Shown piece after piece: positions 18,070 through 28,255 of a stretch of 64,000 bases of DNA. The notes under the pieces are model-generated. The model saw only the letters and a program-made list of their open reading frames with translations. It was not told the origin of the DNA and did no database searches. The stretch comes from Staphylococcus delphini (lineage in GTDB: Bacteria > Bacillota > Bacilli > Staphylococcales > Staphylococcaceae), in assembly GCF_900636325.1 (NCBI RefSeq), contig NZ_LR134263.1, forward strand, positions 1,240,001 to 1,304,000, written 5' to 3'. The translations under genes were made by a program, and so were the position numbers. The number at the start of each line of letters is the position of its first letter. The first letter of the stretch is position 1.

Positions 18070-18387
18070 TTAGATTTCTATAATATCAATGATTTGGCCA
18101 TTATATGCATCTGCAATAAATTCATAGTTAAATGTTTTTCCGTGTCGCTCAGCAGTGATGCCGCCTTTATAAACCTCATATTCAATACCGAATTTACGAT
18201 ATGTCGTTGGTTCATACAAAATATAAGAACCTGTGACATGTCTGAAATAGCCCTTCACAGATTGGATAACTTTATCTGCTGATATGTATTTTTGTTTGTT
18301 CATATTCAGCACGTAAAAATAACTTCCGGTTAAAAGGCTAAGGATTAAAATGGGAATCAATAAAGGCCAGTTTTTTTTCGATATCAT
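18070..18387 (-). CDS. Small membrane-anchored PepSY-like protein
   Basis: A 105-aa protein with one N-terminal transmembrane segment (WPLLIPILILSLLTGSYFYVL). An extracytoplasmic domain follows, with ISADKVIQSVKGYF and a final YNGQIIDIIEI, the pattern of PepSY-type domains. The function is unknown. I chose the ATG at 18387, nine bases from AAGGAG; the ATG three codons earlier directly abuts that site. Confidence 0.65.
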   Translation of the reverse strand: MISKKNWPLLIPILILSLLTGSYFYVLNMNKQKYISADKVIQSVKGYFRHVTGSYILYEPTTYRKFGIEYEVYKGGITAERHGKTFNYEFIADAYNGQIIDIIEI

Positions 18388-18482
18388 TTTCCACATCTCC
18401 TTGTTGAAGACTTAATTATAGTTTACCACAACAAAGATGATATACTAAGTAAAGAGAATAAAAATTCAGAGGAGTGTGTGTC

Positions 18483-19550
18483 ATGTCGAATAATACAATA
18501 GATAAAATCAAAACATTAACGGAAATGCATGGTGCTCCTAACTTTGAACAGCATGTCCGTGAATATATGAAAAAAATGATGGCACCATACGTAGATACGT
18601 TTGTAGATGATCGTATGGGTGGTTTTTATGGCGTAAAAAAAAGTGGTAAGCCGAATGCAAAACGTGTCATGGTGGCGGCACATATGGACGAAATCGGCTT
18701 TATGATTACTGAGGTGACATCACAAGGCTTTATCAAGTTTACGGCACTTGGGGGTGTTGCAAACGATATTTGGCAAGGTCAACGTTTAAAAATTATGACG
18801 CAACAAGGTGAAGAAATCGTTGGTGTTGTTGCGAATATCCCAAAACATTTTAGAAGTGGTCAGGAACAAGCGCCACGCATTGAAGACTTGCTCCTCGATA
18901 TCGGAGAAAGTGATGCTGACGCTGTATATAACAGAGGTATTCAAATTGGAGATGCGATCGTACCTCATACAGAACTGTTGCAATTGTCGGAGTATCGCTA
19001 TGCTGCGAAGGCTTGGGATAATCGTTATGGTTGTGTGATTGCATTAGAGTTGTTAGAACAGTTAAAAGATGTGACATTAGACTTTGATTTATACGTCGGT
19101 GCGAATGTTCAGGAAGAAGTCGGTCTCCGTGGGGCAGAAGCGGCAGCGCGTCTAGTGGATCCGGATGTAGCATTCGTTGTGGACTGTTCCCCCGCTAATG
19201 ACATGAAAGGTCGCCAAGGTTTATCAGGTGTGCTCGGAGAAGGGGCATTATTGCGTATTAAAGATGGGACGATGTTGTTAAAACCGGCATTTAAATCATT
19301 TTTACAAAATGTTGCGTTACGGCATGGTGTTGCGTATCAACATTACATTTCACCAGGCGGTACTGATGGTGGTGCCATTCATAAAGCGAATATCGGTGTT
19401 CCTACAGCTGTCATCGGTGTATGTGCACGCTATATTCATAGTACGGATGCTGTGTTTGATATTCGAGATTATCAAGCAGCAAAAACATGGTTAACGGCAT
19501 CCATTCAAACATTAAATCTTGAAACGATAGAACAATTACAATATCAATAG
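18483..19550 (+). CDS. M42-family metallopeptidase (glutamyl aminopeptidase-like)
   Basis: A cobalt/zinc-dependent aminopeptidase of the M42 (PepA/FrvX) family, 355 aa. Metal ligands are recognisable in AAHMDEIGFMI, KAWDNRYGC, VQEEVGLRGAE and the final SPGGTDGGAIH. These enzymes form tetrahedral dodecamers and trim peptides in the cytoplasm. The start is the ATG at 18483 after AGAGGAG. It is followed at once by a thioredoxin-like gene, matching Bacillus ytoP-ytpP. Confidence 0.9.
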   Translation: MSNNTIDKIKTLTEMHGAPNFEQHVREYMKKMMAPYVDTFVDDRMGGFYGVKKSGKPNAKRVMVAAHMDEIGFMITEVTSQGFIKFTALGGVANDIWQGQRLKIMTQQGEEIVGVVANIPKHFRSGQEQAPRIEDLLLDIGESDADAVYNRGIQIGDAIVPHTELLQLSEYRYAAKAWDNRYGCVIALELLEQLKDVTLDFDLYVGANVQEEVGLRGAEAAARLVDPDVAFVVDCSPANDMKGRQGLSGVLGEGALLRIKDGTMLLKPAFKSFLQNVALRHGVAYQHYISPGGTDGGAIHKANIGVPTAVIGVCARYIHSTDAVFDIRDYQAAKTWLTASIQTLNLETIEQLQYQ

Positions 19551-19561
19551 GAGTGACGAAG

Positions 19562-19870
19562 ATGATTCAATTAGAAAGCGAACAACAATTTAAAGACTTT
19601 GCCAATGAGAATACAGTATTTTTATTTAGCGCAAATTGGTGTGGTGACTGTCGTGTCATTGAACCAGGATTGCCTGAGTTAGAGGAGAAATATGCACAGT
19701 TTAAATTCGTGAAAGTCGACCGTGATGAATTTATCGATTTAGCGATTGAACACGATATTATGGGCATTCCAAGCTTCCTCGTATATCAAAATGGACAACA
19801 AGTCGGTTCATACATTGGTAAAGAAAGAAAAACAATTGAACAGATTGACACATTTCTCAGTCAATTTTAA
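19562..19870 (+). CDS. Thioredoxin-like protein (YtpP family)
   Basis: A 102-aa thioredoxin fold with the active site WCGDC (about residues 26-30) in place of the classical WCGPC, and the cis-proline in GIPSFLVY. The CGDC variant is typical of the YtpP group. Its partner is unknown. It starts 11 bp after the M42 peptidase with a GGAG site overlapping that gene's end, indicating one operon. The terminator-like hairpin at 19881-19916 follows. Confidence 0.85.
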   Translation: MIQLESEQQFKDFANENTVFLFSANWCGDCRVIEPGLPELEEKYAQFKFVKVDRDEFIDLAIEHDIMGIPSFLVYQNGQQVGSYIGKERKTIEQIDTFLSQF

Positions 19871-19880
19871 TGAGATTTTA

Positions 19881-19916
19881 ACCCTTAGGACATGGTTTTT
19901 TTCTAGTCCTAAGGGT
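19881..19916 (+). terminator. Hairpin after ytpP homologue
   Basis: A perfect 11-bp stem, ACCCTTAGGAC with GTCCTAAGGGT. The trailing sequence is A/T rich but not a clean T-run, so termination may be partial. Confidence 0.6.
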
Positions 19917-19962
19917 ATATTTATTGTAAACTAATATAAGGCGTGCAATTAGGAGTGAAAAC

Positions 19963-20829
19963 ATGAATGTCTTTAAAATGAGAGACTTAATCAAATCGCG
20001 ATTAACACATTTAGACGTCGATTATCAATTTAATCGCGACGAAGAATCATTAAGAATTTATCGACAAGATAATCATAAAGGGATCACTGTTAAACTTTCG
20101 CCAGTTGTTGCCAAATACAATAAAGGGCAAGAAAATATTGTTGATGAGATTATTTATTATGTAGAAGAAACGATTCAACAAATGAAAGATGAAGCACATA
20201 AGACATTAGATGAAATTCGTGTCATGCCTGTGATTCGTGCGACAAGTTTTGATCAACAGACGAAAGAGGGGAAGGCGTTTATTACTGAACCTCATACTGC
20301 TGAAACACGCGTGTATTATGCACTCGATCTTGGCAAGTCATATCGCTTGATTGATGAAGATTTAATGCAGTCTTTAAATTTGTCCCAGCAACAACTGAAA
20401 GAAATGGCGATGTTTAATGTTAGAAAATTAGATAATTCATTTACGACGGATGAAGTCAAAGGGAACATTTTTTATTTCATTAATAAAAACGATGGCTATG
20501 ATGCAAGTCGTATCATGAATGCGAAATTGTTGGCTGAATTTGAAGAACGGTGTGAAGGAGAGATGCTTGTTGCGGTCCCTCATCAAGATGTATTGCTAAT
20601 TGCAGATATTCGTAATAAAACAGGTTACGATATTATGGCACATATGACGATGGAGTTTTTCGCACAAGGGCTTGTTCCGATTACTTCACTCTCTTTTGCC
20701 TATGAGAACGGTCATTTCGAACCGATATTCATTTTAGGTAAAAACAACAAACAAAAACCGAATGAAAATCCGAACGTTGTCCATCATTTGCGAGCAACGA
20801 AAGATATTAACAATAACAATGAGGAGTAA
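19963..20829 (+). CDS. DUF1444 (UPF0354) family protein, YtpQ-like
   Basis: A 288-aa soluble protein of the YtpQ/DUF1444 family, with no signal peptide or membrane segment. The family is widespread in Firmicutes and has no established function. It precedes ytpR and sftA as in Bacillus. The strong preference for this neighbourhood, rather than any motif, is the main clue to its role. AGGAG precedes the ATG. Confidence 0.85.
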   Translation: MNVFKMRDLIKSRLTHLDVDYQFNRDEESLRIYRQDNHKGITVKLSPVVAKYNKGQENIVDEIIYYVEETIQQMKDEAHKTLDEIRVMPVIRATSFDQQTKEGKAFITEPHTAETRVYYALDLGKSYRLIDEDLMQSLNLSQQQLKEMAMFNVRKLDNSFTTDEVKGNIFYFINKNDGYDASRIMNAKLLAEFEERCEGEMLVAVPHQDVLLIADIRNKTGYDIMAHMTMEFFAQGLVPITSLSFAYENGHFEPIFILGKNNKQKPNENPNVVHHLRATKDINNNNEE

Positions 20830-20834
20830 TGAAG

Positions 20835-21434
20835 ATGAATTTGTTTTTTAATCCAACTGGTGTAGGAAATGTGGCATTTTTACAATTTGAACAAGGTGAA
20901 GGACCGTTTGAATATGAACGTCATGGTGATGTCGTCGCTATTAAAGAGAATCAAAAAATTGTAGGTTTTAATTTATTTGAAGCGACAAATCATTTAAATA
21001 TTGATGGTGTTGGGCATATTAAATTGACGGAGACGTTGCTTGCAGAAATTCAAAAAATGATTGATAGCACTGACCTTGATTATCAAATTGAGGCAGACTT
21101 GTCACCAAAATTTGTCATAGGTTATGTTCAATCGAAAGAAAAACATCCGAATGCGGACAAATTAAGTATTGTTCAAGTGGATGTCGGTACTGAAACATTA
21201 CAAATTGTTTGTGGTGCACCTAATATTGATCAAGGTCAAAAGGTCGTTGTCGCAAAAGTAGGTGCGGTGATGCCAAGTGGAATGATTATTAAAGATGCTG
21301 AATTAAGAGGTGTGCCTTCAAGTGGGATGGTATGTTCAATGAAAGAGTTGAATTTACCGAATGCGCCACAAGAGAAAGGCATTATGGTATTAGACGATCA
21401 TTATCAAGTAGGTCAACCATTTTTTGACGAATAG
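20835..21434 (+). CDS. YtpR-family tRNA-binding domain protein
   Basis: A 199-aa protein with an N-terminal DUF4479-type domain and a C-terminal EMAP/Myf-like tRNA-binding OB fold (about residues 93-195, with KEKHPNADKLSIVQVDVG and IVCGAPNI). The fold is that of the N-terminal region of PheT, but here it stands alone. I chose the ATG at 20835, eight bases after GAGGAG, over the ATG at 20829, which is only two bases from it. It is part of the ytpQ-ytpR-sftA-murC cluster. Confidence 0.88.
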   Translation: MNLFFNPTGVGNVAFLQFEQGEGPFEYERHGDVVAIKENQKIVGFNLFEATNHLNIDGVGHIKLTETLLAEIQKMIDSTDLDYQIEADLSPKFVIGYVQSKEKHPNADKLSIVQVDVGTETLQIVCGAPNIDQGQKVVVAKVGAVMPSGMIIKDAELRGVPSSGMVCSMKELNLPNAPQEKGIMVLDDHYQVGQPFFDE

Positions 21435-21453
21435 AGGAAGGTTGTGAAATTAA

Positions 21454-24400
21454 ATGAGCTGGTTTGATCAATTATTTGGTGAGGATGATAAAGACCAATC
21501 GTCACAACGTTCAACACGAAGAAGAAAAAGTGAAGCAACACGCGAAGAGAAACATGCGTCTTTCGTTCAACAAAGTCAAGATGTTTATCAACGCCCGCGT
21601 GGGAAGTTTCGTTTTCCGATTGAGATGCATGACGAAACGGTGGAACGTCAGCAGCAACAAACAGACGCGACACAAGCACATGATGTGACTATGCATACAA
21701 AACCACATGAGCGACGTCCTTCCTTTACGGTTGATCGTCAACATCGTCGACATCGTGGTGTACAACAAGCGCATTATTATGAAAAACAACAGACACGTGG
21801 TTCTAATTCAACGTACAGTCATTCTCATCAGAACGACTATACTTTCGCTGCGCAATCTACACAACGTTCAAAAAAAGCAAAACGTCATATTGATAATGAT
21901 GTTGTTAAACCGAATTATCATCAAAAACCATTTCAAGCGAGTGAAGTACCGTCTGCTATTTTTGGTACGAAACAACCGAAAAAAATTAAAAACAGTGGAT
22001 TGAATCAACCACCTGGAGCACGTAAAGCCATGCCTCAGTCGCAAAAGAATGAACGTGCAGCCCAAAAATCAACACCACAAGTACAGTCAACAACGACACA
22101 AAACCAAACATCACAACGGGCAGGAACATCAAAATCACCGGCACGCCGTCAAAACACCATTCATATCGACAATATTTATGCTTCTCAAATTGTAGAAGAG
22201 ATACGTCGAGAACGTGAAAAGAAAATGTTGCAGAAGAAAAACTTCAAAGAGGCGCTTAAAAAGAAACGAGAATCTTATGAACAACATGCGAATCCTAATA
22301 TTCAAAAAGCGATTGATGAAATGTATTCTGCGCAAGCACGTCAATTGTTAGGTGATCAATATGCTGAGTCGGTTGATGAACCCATTTCTGAGGAAGGATA
22401 CAATGAAGAGACAGTAGATGTAACAACTGAACAAAATGATGATGCGTCTACATTGACGTCTGACTTCGAATATGAAGAGGTCGATTTATCGGACGTTGAG
22501 GCTGAAAATGGTGATGATAATGATACGTTCACAAATGAAGAGGCTACTAAAAATAACTTTGATATTGAAGAAGTGCCACTTGACAATGTGTCGCAATCTT
22601 CTCAAGTGGATGATGTACAACAATATCGAGATACTCATGCGTATACAACAACGTCAGATGAAATCACAGCGGACAAAGCTGAAACTGACGTATCGGATAT
22701 TGAGTTTGAAGTCGTTGAAGTTGAAGATGATGCATCACATGATGAATTGGACAGCGATGAGACAGATAATGATGAAACAGATAATGATGAAACAGATAAT
22801 GAACAGGTCGATAATGCGGATGACGGTGATGCAGTAGATACACCTGTACACGATAATGATATAAACGAACAACCAGGACAACAGGCTGACGGGATGCCGA
22901 AACTTGAACCTGAGTTGAAACCAGAACTTGTACAATCTAAACAAACTTATGAAAAAACAGCTGAAGAGGTCGAACCATCACAGGACGATAGGGTAACAGT
23001 GGAACAACCGTCTGAAGCGCCTAAAGCCTCCCAACAAACTGAACAACCGAAACCGTATAAAGTACCGATTCGAAAAGGAAGCAAACCGTTTAACGTCGTC
23101 ATGACACCTTCAGATAAAAAGAGACTGATGTCGCGTCAACAACAGGCGAAAAAAGAGGGTGTAAAAGTGCAACCTACACCAACAGCACCTGAGCAACCGG
23201 TGCGTCCTGTACAACCTGTTGAACAACAGTCATCATCTCAAATGGCAGCGGAACATGTACATAACGAAACACAAACAGAAGGCAGTCAGCAGCCACAGTC
23301 ACAGCAAGAAGTGAAGACGATTCGTCGTGGTCCAAACTTGAAGTTACCGAGTCTTGATTTGCTCGAAGCACCTGAAGAACATGAACAAGATGAAAATTGG
23401 ATTGCTGAGAAAAAAGAAGAGTTGAACAACGCATTCTACTACTTTAATGTACCTGCAGAAGTCGTGAATGTTGTCGAAGGACCAAGTGTGACGCGTTTTG
23501 AATTGTCGGTAGAACGTGGCGTCAAAGTTTCACGTATTACTGCATTGCAAGACGATATTAAGATGGCACTAGCAGCAAAAGATATTCGTATCGAAGCACC
23601 GATTCCAGGTACAAGTTTAGTCGGTATTGAAGTGCCAAACCCACATACGACAAAAGTGAATATTAGTTCCATTTTAAGTCACTCAGCGTTCAAAAATGCG
23701 GAATCTAAACTGACAGTGGCGATGGGGAATCGTATTAATAATGAACCATTGTTGATGGATATTGCGAAAACACCACACGCTTTAATTGCAGGTGCGACAG
23801 GTTCAGGAAAATCTGTATCGATCAATAGTATTTTAATTTCATTATTGTATCGCAATCATCCAGAAGAGCTGAGACTGTTACTTATTGACCCTAAAATGGT
23901 AGAACTTGCACCGTATAATGGTTTGCCACATTTAGTTGCGCCTGTCATTACTGATGTGAAAGCTGCTACACAAAGTTTGAAATGGGCTGTTGATGAAATG
24001 GAGCGCCGTTTTAAATTGTTTGCACATCACCACGTTCGTAACATTTCTGCATTTAATAACAAAGTCAGTTACGATCAACGGATTCCAAAAATTGTCATCG
24101 TGATTGATGAATTGGCTGACCTGATGATGATGGCACCACAAGATGTTGAACAATCCATCGCGCGCTTAGCTCAAAAGGCACGTGCTTGTGGTATTCATAT
24201 GCTCGTTGCGACACAACGTCCATCAGTGAACGTCATCACAGGATTAATTAAAGCAAATATTCCAACTCGTATTGCATTTATGGTATCATCTAGTGTGGAC
24301 TCTAGAACAATACTGGATAGTGGCGGTGCTGAACGTTTACTTGGTTATGGTGACATGCTGTATTTAGGAAGTGGTATGAACAAACCGATTAGGGTACAAG

Positions 24401-24723
24401 GCACATTTGTATCAGATGAAGAAATTGATCAAGTTGTAGAATTCATACGTGCGCAACGTGAGCCAGAATACTTATTCCAAGAAAAAGAGTTGCTAGAAAA
24501 AAATGATGCACCGAGCAGAGATGAACTCTTTGATGAAGTGTGCCAGTTTATGGTGAGAGAACAGCACATTTCAACGTCATTAATTCAACGCCATTTCCAA
24601 ATTGGCTATAACCGTGCAGCGCGCATTATTGATCAACTCGAACAATTAGGTTATATCTCAGGGGCAAATGGTTCTAAACCACGTGATGTTTATTTGACAG
24701 AGTCGGAATTAAGTGAGCTTTAA
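21454..24723 (+). CDS. sftA: FtsK/SpoIIIE-family DNA translocase, soluble SftA type
   Basis: A hexameric DNA translocase of 1089 aa. The first 600 residues are hydrophilic and low-complexity, rich in Q, K, D and E, with no transmembrane segments, so it matches the soluble SftA (YtpT) type rather than membrane FtsK. The C-terminal motor has a Walker A at [13 protein letters not shown] (about residue 776) and a Walker B at [13 protein letters not shown] (about 887). A winged-helix gamma domain ends the protein. It helps clear chromosome ends from the closing septum; in S. aureus the homologue acts with a second translocase. A DETDN repeat lies around residues 434-450. The ribosome binding site is GAGGAAGG. 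Confidence 0.92.
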   Translation: MSWFDQLFGEDDKDQSSQRSTRRRKSEATREEKHASFVQQSQDVYQRPRGKFRFPIEMHDETVERQQQQTDATQAHDVTMHTKPHERRPSFTVDRQHRRHRGVQQAHYYEKQQTRGSNSTYSHSHQNDYTFAAQSTQRSKKAKRHIDNDVVKPNYHQKPFQASEVPSAIFGTKQPKKIKNSGLNQPPGARKAMPQSQKNERAAQKSTPQVQSTTTQNQTSQRAGTSKSPARRQNTIHIDNIYASQIVEEIRREREKKMLQKKNFKEALKKKRESYEQHANPNIQKAIDEMYSAQARQLLGDQYAESVDEPISEEGYNEETVDVTTEQNDDASTLTSDFEYEEVDLSDVEAENGDDNDTFTNEEATKNNFDIEEVPLDNVSQSSQVDDVQQYRDTHAYTTTSDEITADKAETDVSDIEFEVVEVEDDASHDELDSDETDNDETDNDETDNEQVDNADDGDAVDTPVHDNDINEQPGQQADGMPKLEPELKPELVQSKQTYEKTAEEVEPSQDDRVTVEQPSEAPKASQQTEQPKPYKVPIRKGSKPFNVVMTPSDKKRLMSRQQQAKKEGVKVQPTPTAPEQPVRPVQPVEQQSSSQMAAEHVHNETQTEGSQQPQSQQEVKTIRRGPNLKLPSLDLLEAPEEHEQDENWIAEKKEELNNAFYYFNVPAEVVNVVEGPSVTRFELSVERGVKVSRITALQDDIKMALAAKDIRIEAPIPGTSLVGIEVPNPHTTKVNISSILSHSAFKNAESKLTVAMGNRINNEPLLMDIAKTPHALIAGATGSGKSVSINSILISLLYRNHPEELRLLLIDPKMVELAPYNGLPHLVAPVITDVKAATQSLKWAVDEMERRFKLFAHHHVRNISAFNNKVSYDQRIPKIVIVIDELADLMMMAPQDVEQSIARLAQKARACGIHMLVATQRPSVNVITGLIKANIPTRIAFMVSSSVDSRTILDSGGAERLLGYGDMLYLGSGMNKPIRVQGTFVSDEEIDQVVEFIRAQREPEYLFQEKELLEKNDAPSRDELFDEVCQFMVREQHISTSLIQRHFQIGYNRAARIIDQLEQLGYISGANGSKPRDVYLTESELSEL
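22756..22805 (+). repeat. 15-bp in-frame tandem repeat within sftA
   Basis: About three copies of a 15-bp unit (GATGAAACAGATAAT) encode DETDN repeated in the acidic linker. The repeat keeps frame, so copy-number change would alter linker length only. Confidence 0.8.
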
Positions 24724-24751
24724 TGGAAATAGAGAAAGGAGCGATGACACA

Positions 24752-26065
24752 ATGACACGATACCATTTTGTTGGTATTAAAGGTGCTGGTATGAGCTCAT
24801 TAGCACAGATTATTTATGATCTTGGTTATGAAGTTCAAGGTTCAGACATCGACCAGTACGTTTTTACTGAAATTGCATTAAAAAATAAAGGGATTCAAAT
24901 TTTACCTTTTGATGCGGACAATATTAAAGAAGGGCTAACGATCATTCAAGGTAATGCCTTCAAAGATACACATGAAGAAATCGCTCGCGCACATGAACTC
25001 GGATTAAAAGTGATTCGCTATCATGATTTTTTAAGTGAAGTGATTAATGAATATGTTTCTGTGGCAGTGACAGGCGCCCACGGTAAAACCTCGACAACAG
25101 GGCTACTTTCTCATGTCATGAATGGAGATAAAAAGACATCCTTCTTAATTGGTGATGGAACGGGCATGGGCTTGCCGCAAAGTGAATATTTTGCATTTGA
25201 AGCGTGTGAATATCGACGTCACTTTTTAAGCTATTCACCGGATTATGCCATTATTACGAACATTGATTTCGACCATCCAGACTACTTTAAAGATGTAGAT
25301 GATGTCATCAATGCATTCCAAGGGATGGCGAAAAATGTCAAAAAAGCGATTATTGCATGGGGCGATGATCCATACGTTAAAAATATCGATGTAGATATTC
25401 CGGTGTATTACTATGGTTTCGATACGTCGATGGATGTTTATGCGCAAAATATTGAAGTGACAGGTCGCGGTACAGAATTTGATGTCTATGTTAAAGGCGA
25501 ATTCTATGGCCATTTTGTTTCACCACAATATGGGGATCATAATATTTTGAATGCATTAGCCGTATTAACGATTAGTTATCTTGAAAACTTAAATATTGAT
25601 AACATTAAAGAAGCATTAATCACTTTTGGTGGTGTGAAACGTCGCTTTAATGAAACATTTGCTCAAAATCAAGTATTGGTTGATGATTATGCACACCATC
25701 CGAGGGAAATTAGTGCTACAATTGAGACAGCTAGAAAAAAATATCCAAATAAAGAAGTAGTGGCCATTTTTCAACCACATACTTTCTCAAGAACGAAAGC
25801 ATTTTTACAAGAGTTTGCAGATGTATTAAACCTTGCTGATCAAACGTATCTCTGTGATATTTTTGGTTCAATTCGTGAAAATCAAGGCGAGTTGTCTATT
25901 AATGATTTATTAAAATTAGTCGATGGTGCGCATTTGATTGATGAAGACAGCGTGGAACAACTGCAAAAACATGACAACGCTGTACTTTTATTCATGGGTG
26001 CGGGAGATATTCAAAAAATTCTTAAAGCATACATGGAAAAAATTGGTGTTGAACAGCAGTTTTAA
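24752..26065 (+). CDS. murC: UDP-N-acetylmuramate-L-alanine ligase
   Basis: A Mur ligase that adds L-alanine to UDP-MurNAc using ATP, in the cytoplasmic stage of peptidoglycan synthesis. There is an N-terminal Rossmann region ([14 protein letters not shown]), a P-loop [13 protein letters not shown] near residues 107-119, and the conserved [11 protein letters not shown] near residues 310-320. The length is 437 aa, equal to the S. aureus enzyme. The start is set at the ATG at 24752, ten bases after AAAGGAG. It begins 28 bp after sftA, so division and wall synthesis genes share a transcript. Confidence 0.97.
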   Translation: MTRYHFVGIKGAGMSSLAQIIYDLGYEVQGSDIDQYVFTEIALKNKGIQILPFDADNIKEGLTIIQGNAFKDTHEEIARAHELGLKVIRYHDFLSEVINEYVSVAVTGAHGKTSTTGLLSHVMNGDKKTSFLIGDGTGMGLPQSEYFAFEACEYRRHFLSYSPDYAIITNIDFDHPDYFKDVDDVINAFQGMAKNVKKAIIAWGDDPYVKNIDVDIPVYYYGFDTSMDVYAQNIEVTGRGTEFDVYVKGEFYGHFVSPQYGDHNILNALAVLTISYLENLNIDNIKEALITFGGVKRRFNETFAQNQVLVDDYAHHPREISATIETARKKYPNKEVVAIFQPHTFSRTKAFLQEFADVLNLADQTYLCDIFGSIRENQGELSINDLLKLVDGAHLIDEDSVEQLQKHDNAVLLFMGAGDIQKILKAYMEKIGVEQQF

Positions 26066-26143
26066 TGTTTGAGTTCACATAGCTTGGGTATTTAATTAAA
26101 ATAAATAGCATATTATTTTAAGTCAATTAGGAGGCGTTTAGGA

Positions 26144-26752
26144 ATGGAATGGATTTTACCTATCGCGGGAATCATCGCAGCAATTGCTTTTCTTATTTTA
26201 GCAATTGGCATCGTTGCTGTATTGGTTTCTGTTAAAAAGAACTTGGATCATGTGGCTAAAACACTTGATGGTGTGGAAGGTCAGATTCAAGGGATTACAC
26301 GTGAGTCAACAGACTTGCTACACAAAGCGAATCGTTTAACTGAAGACGTTCAAGACAAAGCCAATCGCTTAAACTCTGTTGTAGATGCGGTTAAAGGTAT
26401 TGGTGATTCAGTACAAACATTAAATGGTTCTGTTGATCGAGTAACACACTCAATCACACATAACATTTCTCAAAATGAAGATAAAATTTCTCAAGTTGTT
26501 CAATGGTCTAACGTTGCAATGGAAATCGCTGACAAATGGCAAAATAGAAAAAGCCGTCGCGGTAGTGCAGCATATAAAACGAACAACGTAGCAGCTGATG
26601 CAAATCGTAATGCAAGCCATAATGGTCAACCTTTATCTAATGAAGAATTAGTCAACAACCAATATGAAAACAAAAACATTAACGATTTCGCAACAAATCC
26701 GAGTGATGTCAACACAAAATACACAACATTGAATGACACAGATTCAAAATAA
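26144..26752 (+). CDS. DUF948 family protein (YtxG-like)
   Basis: A 202-aa protein with an N-terminal transmembrane helix (IAGIIAAIAFLILAIGIVAVLV), followed by a long amphipathic, probably coiled-coil region rich in K, D, N and V and a disordered N-rich tail. This is the layout of the YtxG/DUF948 family, induced in general stress in Bacillus. It sits between murC and a YtxH-type gene, as in related genomes. The function is unknown. Confidence 0.82.
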   Translation: MEWILPIAGIIAAIAFLILAIGIVAVLVSVKKNLDHVAKTLDGVEGQIQGITRESTDLLHKANRLTEDVQDKANRLNSVVDAVKGIGDSVQTLNGSVDRVTHSITHNISQNEDKISQVVQWSNVAMEIADKWQNRKSRRGSAAYKTNNVAADANRNASHNGQPLSNEELVNNQYENKNINDFATNPSDVNTKYTTLNDTDSK

Positions 26753-26782
26753 GTGTTGTCATGTTAAATAAGCTTTAAACAG

Positions 26783-26823
26783 AATGCACTTAAATGAGTT
26801 TTCATACTTGATTTAAGTGCATT
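26783..26823 (+). terminator. Hairpin between the ytxG- and ytxH-like genes
   Basis: AATGCACTTAAAT pairs with ATTTAAGTGCATT. The T-run is short, and the ribosome binding site of the next gene follows closely, so this may attenuate rather than end transcription. Confidence 0.6.
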
Positions 26824-26847
26824 TATTATAGGAGGCGCAAATAAAAG

Positions 26848-27939
26848 ATGGAAAAATATAACCGCGATTTATATACGAAAGGTTTAGAAAGTTATGAAGT
26901 TCCCCAGTACGAGCCAGGATATAAGCCTTTAGACTTTGTATTTGGCTTTGTTGCTGGCGCCGTTTTAGGGAGTGCATTAGGATTAATTTTAAAACCAGGT
27001 TCTGCACAACAACGTCGTAAAAGTTCACAACAAACAGTAAATGCTGAGTCATCTTCTGCACTTAAGGAAGAAGCAATCCGTAAAGCAGAAGCATTAAAAG
27101 CGCAAGCGCGCCGTGTTAGAGAAGAATCAAAAACATCAACGGACGAACCGACAGCTGATGAATTGTCAGCACAACAACGCGCCATTCGTAATGAAGTGGA
27201 CTCAGATCGATTAGAAGGTCAAACACCACGTGAATCATCGACATCAGAAACAACCGTTGCAACATCAACGACTTCAGCTGTAACGGCAACAGGTTTGGCT
27301 CAAGCTGCAAAACAAAGACAATCTCAAAAACAACAAGAGACTGAAGCATCAACACCATCAACAGAGCACAGTACAGTCGCTGCACAACAACGCGCGATTC
27401 AAAATGAAGTTGATTCAGACCGTTTGCAAGATACGTCTGCGCGTGGTAAAGTGGCCAACGTAACAGTGAATGATAAAGGTGAATCTGAAGCGCAGTCAAC
27501 TCAAGACAGCACAGTCCAAGCACAACAGCGCGCCATTCGCAGTGAAGTCGATTCGGACCGCTTACAAGACAAAGGACAAAGTACGAATGCACAAGTGGAC
27601 GACCAAGGAAAAACAGTCGGCGCTGTAAAAGCAGAATCAAGTGCAACAGTACCAAAAAATTCCCACAGTGAAGCGATATTTGAAAACGGTGTGATTACGC
27701 ACGATCGTCAAGGTGCGACAACAGCAACAACATCAACGTCACAACAGGGTGCTTCAAAAGCTACAAACAATCAACCAACAGCTAACAAAACTGAAACATC
27801 AGCTTCAACGTCAAAATTAAACAGCACTTCAACTGCCAAAAAAGCAACGTCATCTAAGAAAACAACTAGCAGTAAAAAAGTAACGGAAAAAGCGAAAAAA
27901 ACAAATCAAAAAGTAGAAAAGCATACATTTAACGATTAA
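26848..27939 (+). CDS. YtxH domain protein with repeated AQQRAI motif
   Basis: A 363-aa protein. An N-terminal hydrophobic segment (DFVFGFVAGAVLGSALGLIL, about residues 29-48) fits a YtxH-type membrane anchor, followed by a long disordered S/T/Q/A/K-rich region. Within it a motif of the form AQQRAIxxEVDSDRL occurs three times, near residues 108, 179 and 225. The C-terminus is lysine-rich (AKKATSSKKTTSSKKV). YtxH proteins are linked to the general stress response in Bacillus. The role here is not known; the basic tail suggests an interaction with an acidic polymer. Confidence 0.72.
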   Translation: MEKYNRDLYTKGLESYEVPQYEPGYKPLDFVFGFVAGAVLGSALGLILKPGSAQQRRKSSQQTVNAESSSALKEEAIRKAEALKAQARRVREESKTSTDEPTADELSAQQRAIRNEVDSDRLEGQTPRESSTSETTVATSTTSAVTATGLAQAAKQRQSQKQQETEASTPSTEHSTVAAQQRAIQNEVDSDRLQDTSARGKVANVTVNDKGESEAQSTQDSTVQAQQRAIRSEVDSDRLQDKGQSTNAQVDDQGKTVGAVKAESSATVPKNSHSEAIFENGVITHDRQGATTATTSTSQQGASKATNNQPTANKTETSASTSKLNSTSTAKKATSSKKTTSSKKVTEKAKKTNQKVEKHTFND

Positions 27940-27980
27940 TCGTGAAGTGAATGATAAAATGATGACTTAATATCTCATTG

Positions 27981-28020
27981 GGCTTGTGAGCGATAAATGA
28001 TCTCACAAGCTCAATTTTTT
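27981..28020 (+). terminator. Strong intrinsic terminator
   Basis: GGCTTGTGAG pairs with CTCACAAGCT, with an 11-nt loop and a following TTTTTT. It closes the murC/ytxG/ytxH-like region. The remaining sequence to 28255 is A/T-rich and presumably holds the aroA promoter. Confidence 0.85.
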
Positions 28021-28255
28021 ACAACTTCAAGTTATCGCAATTTTCAAAATGTATACTGTGAGAATTAAACAACAAAGTTTCTGTTCATTGACATATGACA
28101 ATGGATACTTTACATTTTATAGCATACTAGAAAAATAATTTAACCAAAATAAGCGCAAAAGGTTGAAATTGCTACATATTATTGTTAGTATACTCAATAT
28201 CTACTTTTAAATTTTACTGCTTTAAAGCAAGTTAGAAAAATGGTTGGGGTGAAAA

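Noticed and set aside
22472-22837. 121-codon frame inside sftA
   Set aside because: It is an out-of-frame shadow of the acidic repeat linker, giving a methionine-rich nonsense peptide.
27116-27655. 179-codon minus-strand frame
   Set aside because: It is a shadow of the low-complexity, repeat-bearing YtxH-like gene; the codon bias of that gene leaves the antisense frame open.
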